Source: Pirellula sp. (GTDB lineage: Bacteria > Planctomycetota > Planctomycetia > Pirellulales > PNKZ01). Taken from it: a stretch of 64,000 nt of DNA. Both the position numbers and the translations under genes were made by a program. Of this stretch, positions 59,988-64,000 are shown piece by piece (within the stretch, counting starts at the first letter, position 1; each line of letters starts with the position of its first letter). The DNA lies in NCBI GenBank assembly GCA_013822735.1, contig PNKZ01000008.1, forward strand, positions 150,526 through 214,525, given 5' to 3'. The notes beneath the pieces were generated by a model. It saw nothing but the letters and a program-made list of their open reading frames with translations, had not been told where the DNA came from and did not search any database.

Positions 59988-61139
59988 TTAGAACAATTCC
60001 GCCGGGTCGGCGCGCAGCACTTTCGTCATCGTCAACAAACCGGACACGACGCACATGCCCACCGTGAGCAGGGCGACGAGCACCATGCGGTCGGGCCCCA
60101 TGCTCATCAGCAGCCCGGTGGCCGCCGCCACGACGCCGTAGAGCAGCATGCTCACCACGAGGCCCGGGATGAAGCCGAATAGCGACAGCAAGAGCGACTC
60201 CTCCAACACCACGCCGACAAAATACTTCGGCTGGTAGCCCATCGCCTTAAGCGTGGCGAATTCGCGGAGATGATCGGACACGTCGGCGAAGAGAATCTGA
60301 TAGCAAATGATCGTGCCGACGAGAAAACCCATCGCCGTGCCGAGCGCAAACACATAGCCGATCGGGGTCGCCGTGTTCCAAAAGCTGAGTTCCGTGTCGA
60401 GAAATTGCTGCTTGGTAAATACGGTGACTTGCGGCGGCAGCAGGGCATCCACTTCGTCGCGCGCTTGGTCGAGATCGACGCCGTCGCGCAAGCGGACGAG
60501 GCCGAAATCGAGATCGTCGAGACTCTCCGTCATCAGCGGGTTGTTGTAGAACGCGGAGTTGAACGTCCGATCGCTGCAGAAAATGGTGCCGTCGTCGGCG
60601 AAGTCGGTGCCGAGCTTCACCCGGCCGACCACGGTGACCTTGCGACCGTTGAGTTCCGCGGTATCGCCGACTTGCAGATCGCCGTAGTCGGATTTTGATT
60701 CTTCATCGAAGAGCACGGTATCCGGCGCGGTGAGCAAGTGCGCCAGCGTTCGCACTTCGTCGAGCATCAGCGGCGGCGACTGCGGATCGAAGGCGAGCAC
60801 GCGAATCGGCGGACCGACGACTTCGCCGGCCGGCTTCCAATTGGAAAGATTGTTTTCGAAATAGAGGGGCGCCGCCGAAGCCACGAACGAGGACGACGCG
60901 GCAACCTGCAAATATCGGCGCGGAAATTTCTGCCGCACCGACATCGTGTAACGCTGCGGATTGATCAGCACCAGATCGGCTTCAAACTGCCGGGGTAGGG
61001 CGAGCGTGCTATCGAACATGGCGCCCCGGAAGCCGAGTTGCATAAACATCAGCAACACGGCAAAGCCGATCCCGCAAACGGCCAAAGCGAGCCGCTTGCG
61101 ATCGTGCGTCAAGTTTTTCCAAGCCAGCGGGGTCGCCAC
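59988..61139 (-). CDS. DevC-type ABC permease 1
   Basis: 383 residues. Opens ATPLAWKNLTHDRKRLALAV like DevC permeases of the heterocyst glycolipid exporter family. One N-terminal helix (about 20-40), a large exported domain (about 45-265), and three C-terminal helices of the FtsX type (from about 270). Works with the DevA-type ATPase and HlyD-like adaptor to carry a lipid or glycolipid across the inner membrane. Stops 16 bases before the ATPase gene and follows the second permease after a 158-base gap that holds dispersed repeats. Confidence 0.9.
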   Translation of the reverse strand: MATPLAWKNLTHDRKRLALAVCGIGFAVLLMFMQLGFRGAMFDSTLALPRQFEADLVLINPQRYTMSVRQKFPRRYLQVAASSSFVASAAPLYFENNLSNWKPAGEVVGPPIRVLAFDPQSPPLMLDEVRTLAHLLTAPDTVLFDEESKSDYGDLQVGDTAELNGRKVTVVGRVKLGTDFADDGTIFCSDRTFNSAFYNNPLMTESLDDLDFGLVRLRDGVDLDQARDEVDALLPPQVTVFTKQQFLDTELSFWNTATPIGYVFALGTAMGFLVGTIICYQILFADVSDHLREFATLKAMGYQPKYFVGVVLEESLLLSLFGFIPGLVVSMLLYGVVAAATGLLMSMGPDRMVLVALLTVGMCVVSGLLTMTKVLRADPAELF

Positions 61140-61173
61140 TTTTTCACCGACTTCGATCCGTTAAACAAAACCT

Positions 61174-61285
61174 AACCACAGAGGCAGAGGGGCACAGAGA
61201 CGGGGAGAAAAAAGGGGATAGGGAGACGAGGAGATTTACACGTCAATTCTCCCCACTTCTTCTTTGCGTCTTGGCGCGAACTCCG
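61174..61285. repeat. Two dispersed repeat arms inside exporter operon
   Basis: CCACAGAGGCAGAGGGGCAC (61174 on) belongs to the family that forms the sulfatase signal peptide, and TTTGCGTCTTGGCGCGAACT (61264 on) to the family at 52111-52184. They fill most of the gap between the two permease genes of one operon. Confidence 0.85.
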
Positions 61286-61297
61286 CCTTTCTTGAAA

Positions 61298-62428
61298 TCA
61301 AACGAACAAATCCGCGGGGGCGGCCGTGTGGACTTTTCTTAAGGATGCGAGCCCTGCGGCGCAGCACATCGTTACGCTGATGATAAAGACCACGGTCGGC
61401 AGCAGGATGCCCATATTCATCGGAATGTGGGCCTGCGCGCGCGTCACGGCATAGAGCACGTTCGCCAGCAGCCAGCCCGGCACGAAGCCGACGGCGCCGA
61501 TGATCGCCGCCTGGGTGAGAATCACGCTCGAAAGGTAACCGGGCGGATAGCCCATCGCCTTGAGCGTCGCGTATTCCGGCATTCGCTTGGCGATGTCCGC
61601 GGAAAGCACTTGATACACAATGGCCACGCCGACCAAAATCGACACGATCACGCCGAGACCGAAAATCACGCCGACGCTCGTCTTGATCGTCCAGTAGTAC
61701 TCTTCATCGAAGATAAATTGCTTGCGCGTTTTCACGACCACGTCGTCCGGCAATAACTCGCGCAACCGCGCAGCGGCAACTTCCGCATCGGCTCCCGGCT
61801 TCAGCTTGATCAGGCCCAGGCTGGCTTGCTGCGTCGTGCGGCCGGGAAAGAAGCGAGCGAAGTTCGTATCGCTCGTCACCACGGTGCCGTCGGAGCCGAA
61901 GCCGCATCCCATTTCGAACAGCCCGACCACTTCGACGCTACGCGGGCCGATCTGCGATTTCAAGCCGACGTAGCGATCACCGTATTCCGGCCGGCTTAGA
62001 ATATCCATCAACACGCGATCGGCCTGCATGACGAGACGGAGTTGTTCCGGCGCGACTACCTTCACGTAGCTGCGGCTCGGGTCGACCCCGATTACGAGAA
62101 TCGAACGCTTGTTACCGTTCTCCGGATTGCGGTAGAGTTGCATCGCCACCATCACAGGCATGGCGTCGGCCACTTCAGGTACTTGCCGGGCTTCGTTCAG
62201 CCGGAGCCGATCGAAATAGCCGGTCTTCAACATCTGGCGATACTTGATGCTGGTGATGACGACGTCGAAGTCCAGGTCGTCGTACACGATGCGGGCCGTT
62301 TTTAAGACGCTCGTAAAGAAGCCGAGTTGCATCAGCACGAGCACCACGGCAAACGTAGTGCCCGCCATGGCCGTGGCGGTGCGACCTTTATCGTGCAGCA
62401 GATTGAGCCAGGCGAGCGGCGTTCGCAT
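61298..62428 (-). CDS. DevC-type ABC permease 2
   Basis: 376 residues, paralogue of permease 1 with the same opening (RTPLAWLNLLHDKGRTATAM), exported domain (about 45-260) and three C-terminal helices (SVGVIFGLGVIVSILVGVAI onward). Two different DevC proteins would form a heterodimer in one transporter, whereas most DevBCA systems encode a single DevC. Starts ten bases after the adaptor gene ends, so it is translated from the same message. Confidence 0.9.
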   Translation of the reverse strand: MRTPLAWLNLLHDKGRTATAMAGTTFAVVLVLMQLGFFTSVLKTARIVYDDLDFDVVITSIKYRQMLKTGYFDRLRLNEARQVPEVADAMPVMVAMQLYRNPENGNKRSILVIGVDPSRSYVKVVAPEQLRLVMQADRVLMDILSRPEYGDRYVGLKSQIGPRSVEVVGLFEMGCGFGSDGTVVTSDTNFARFFPGRTTQQASLGLIKLKPGADAEVAAARLRELLPDDVVVKTRKQFIFDEEYYWTIKTSVGVIFGLGVIVSILVGVAIVYQVLSADIAKRMPEYATLKAMGYPPGYLSSVILTQAAIIGAVGFVPGWLLANVLYAVTRAQAHIPMNMGILLPTVVFIISVTMCCAAGLASLRKVHTAAPADLFV

Positions 62429-62438
62429 GGTTATCGGC

Positions 62439-63638
62439 TCAGGGCGTCGGCGCGGCGTCCGACGTCCGAATTACGGCCGTCGTTTGCAGGCCGATAAAGT
62501 TCGCCGCGGCGGCTGAAGACGCGTCGTCTAGGCGAATGCGCACTTCCACGACATGGGCGTCCGTCGGTTGCATCGGGTCGAGGCTCATCATTCGATTCTT
62601 GCCCACCACGGCACCGACCCGTTCCACCACGCCGCTGAGTTTGCGAGGAAGCGGATCCGACGAGAGCTCGCACGTTTGATTTAAGCGGAGCGCCGGAATT
62701 TGTGTTTCGTACACTTCGGCGACGGCGACCATCGTCCGGACGTCCCCCATACGGATGAGCGGCGTCTGCGCGACCGAATCTCCTTCATCGGCCGATGTCT
62801 CGAAGATGACGCCGTCGCACGGGGCGGTGAGCGACGCGAGAGCCAGCTTTTCGACGGCGGCGGCGCGGGCCTTCTTCAGCGACTCGAGCGGCACCGTGGC
62901 GTCGACGCGTGCTCGCCCGGCCGTGGCCTGATCGACCTTGGCGGTCGCATCGCGGCGCTTGATTTCAATGCCTTGCTTGAGCTTCTTGATCTGATCTTGG
63001 GCCGCGACCCATTCGTTGCGGGCTTGGTCACTTTGCAGCTGCAGCTGGTCGAGCTGTTGCGGCGACGTGAGGGCGGCGCTGAGTTTCGCGGTGCGCTCGT
63101 AACCGCGGGCCGCGATCTTTGATTGTTCTTCCAACGATTTGACGCGCGTTTCCTGCGACAGGACGTCGAGCTCATCGAGGGCGATCACGTCGACGGCGAG
63201 TTGGGCTTCTCGCAATTGCGCGTCGGCGAACGCTTGCTCAGCTTTCAGGCGGTCGGTCGCTTCGGCAAGTTGCGTTTCGGCCCCTTCGAGCTCGAGCTGG
63301 CGAAGCTTGCGACTTTCGAACGTCAGGAGCAGGTCCCCCTTCTTCACGGCTTGGCCCGGCCGCACCGCCAACCGTTCGATGCGATCGCCGGGGACGCCGC
63401 CGAGCTCCAAAACACCACCGGCCGGTTGAAGTTTGGCCAACGCGACGACGGAGTCGAGCCGCATGGGGGAACCGCCGGCGACAGTCGCGGAACCGGCCGT
63501 ACCGCCGCCGATGGTCGATGCCGTGCCGGAGGTGCTCGGCTTGTGAACAAGCCCGGGAAGCCAGCCGCCGTAGGCTAAAAACGCCACGACTCCGGCCCCT
63601 ACGAGCAAGGTCAGCAGCGGAATGAAGGTTCGTTGCAT
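62439..63638 (-). CDS. HlyD/DevB-type membrane fusion protein
   Basis: 399 residues from an ATG preceded by GAGGA; a longer frame upstream lacks a site. An N-terminal membrane anchor (RTFIPLLTLLVGAGVVAFLA), a Gly/Ser/Thr-rich linker, a biotinyl-lipoyl-like hairpin (LAVRPGQAVKKGDLLLTFES near 95-115), then long coiled helices (about 120-260) and beta-barrel parts (SLTAPCDGVIFETSADEGDS). It bridges the inner-membrane exporter to an outer channel, for which the TolC-like lipoprotein at 57076 is a candidate. First gene of the exporter operon. Confidence 0.92.
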   Translation of the reverse strand: MQRTFIPLLTLLVGAGVVAFLAYGGWLPGLVHKPSTSGTASTIGGGTAGSATVAGGSPMRLDSVVALAKLQPAGGVLELGGVPGDRIERLAVRPGQAVKKGDLLLTFESRKLRQLELEGAETQLAEATDRLKAEQAFADAQLREAQLAVDVIALDELDVLSQETRVKSLEEQSKIAARGYERTAKLSAALTSPQQLDQLQLQSDQARNEWVAAQDQIKKLKQGIEIKRRDATAKVDQATAGRARVDATVPLESLKKARAAAVEKLALASLTAPCDGVIFETSADEGDSVAQTPLIRMGDVRTMVAVAEVYETQIPALRLNQTCELSSDPLPRKLSGVVERVGAVVGKNRMMSLDPMQPTDAHVVEVRIRLDDASSAAAANFIGLQTTAVIRTSDAAPTP

Positions 63639-63767
63639 CAGCGGCGTCCTCGGGGAAGTACGTTTCAGGATAATCGGCAACCGGCGTGCCGACTACACGG
63701 AAGCAAACGCCCGAAGCACGCATTTTGCAGAAGATTACGAATTTGCGGGGTCTTAACTCGCGAGCCA

Positions 63768-63945
63768 ACCCTTCTCCCACTGGGAGAAGGTGGCCGTGAG
63801 GCCGGATGAGGGTGTCGTTGCATCACGCTTGGCATCGCGTACGGAACGTGCGCGGCGCAAGTTGTGTTCTCTGTACCAAGTGTTCTGCCGCGCGGCCCTC
63901 ACCCGTCTCGCTGGCGCTCGTCGACCTCTCCCAGTGGGCGAGGTG
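63768..63945. repeat. Long inverted repeat element, CTTCTCCCACTGGGAGAAGG family
   Basis: The left end CCTTCTCCCACTGGGAGAAGG (63770 on) continues into GCCGTGAGGCCGGATGAGGG; the right part reads GCCCTCACCCGTCTCGCTGG and CTCTCCCAGTGGGCGAGG. The arms are partly complementary and enclose about 80 bases without a gene. A related repeat class is widespread in bacterial genomes. The window then ends in GGTGCCTACTACATGG, a partial copy of the flank seen at 12764-12780. Confidence 0.75.
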
Positions 63946-64000
63946 TTATGCATCGGCGTCGATGACGATAGCCGAAGCCGACGTGGTGCCTACTACATGG

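Overview
The window reads as a GC-rich chromosomal segment of a planctomycete, probably of the Pirellulales. This is inferred from gene content: paired ECF sigma factor and membrane anti-sigma candidate genes, an exported sulfatase, several Gfo/Idh/MocA oxidoreductases and sugar isomerase-like TIM barrels, many secreted proteins without recognisable domains, and DevBCA-like export genes. Short hairpin repeats are scattered between genes. No rRNA, tRNA, CRISPR array, transposase or phage module was recognised, so this looks like ordinary chromosome rather than an island.

Layout. 0-4 kb: receiver, STAS, GspE/PilB ATPase and GspF/PilC platform genes in one operon, facing rpsU. 4-9.5 kb: a tiny lipoprotein gene, an ECF sigma factor with a putative membrane anti-sigma factor, a secreted protein and nagA. 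9.5-17 kb: BON, thermonuclease, zinc-ribbon, HNH, HTH and ferredoxin genes, then a second ECF sigma factor overlapping a VOC-fold gene with tandem repeats. 17.2-18.5 kb: DAHP synthase behind what looks like a complete transcription attenuator with a leader peptide extremely rich in Phe, Tyr and Trp. 18.6-25.8 kb: a two-gene FtsX-type ABC system, an internally duplicated membrane protein and a sulfatase whose signal peptide is written in a dispersed repeat. 25.9-27.8 kb: queC-queE divergent from queF (queuosine precursor synthesis). 27.8-34 kb: a TPR protein, an aminotransferase with an oxidoreductase, a GntR regulator with two shared operator-like sites, and a TIM barrel isomerase. 34-40 kb: a 1030-residue degenerate-FHA coiled-coil membrane protein, a DksA/TraR-like zinc finger protein and an HtrA-like protease. 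40-50.5 kb: nucleoside hydrolase, trpD, eda, large secreted proteins, an HD phosphohydrolase and a CDF exporter. 50.6-57 kb: purB, an oxidoreductase, an MFS permease and an exported alpha/beta hydrolase. 57-63.7 kb: a TolC-like lipoprotein and a DevBCA-type exporter with two permeases and a cyclic-nucleotide-binding domain on the ATPase, interrupted by a four-helix-bundle gene flanked by simple repeats.

The strongest candidate for an undescribed system is the aromatic leader and terminator ahead of DAHP synthase (17285-17452). A stalled ribosome on the aromatic codons would leave free a segment able to pair into the terminator region, while a ribosome at the leader stop codon would cover it. 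The second theme is the domestication of dispersed repeats inside coding sequences: an exact 31-bp repeat read in frame in the ABC permease, and a repeat hairpin supplying the sulfatase signal peptide. Start codons were moved from the longest reading frame where a Shine-Dalgarno sequence or signal peptide supports a later start. All functional assignments rest on motif recognition by eye; no database search was run.
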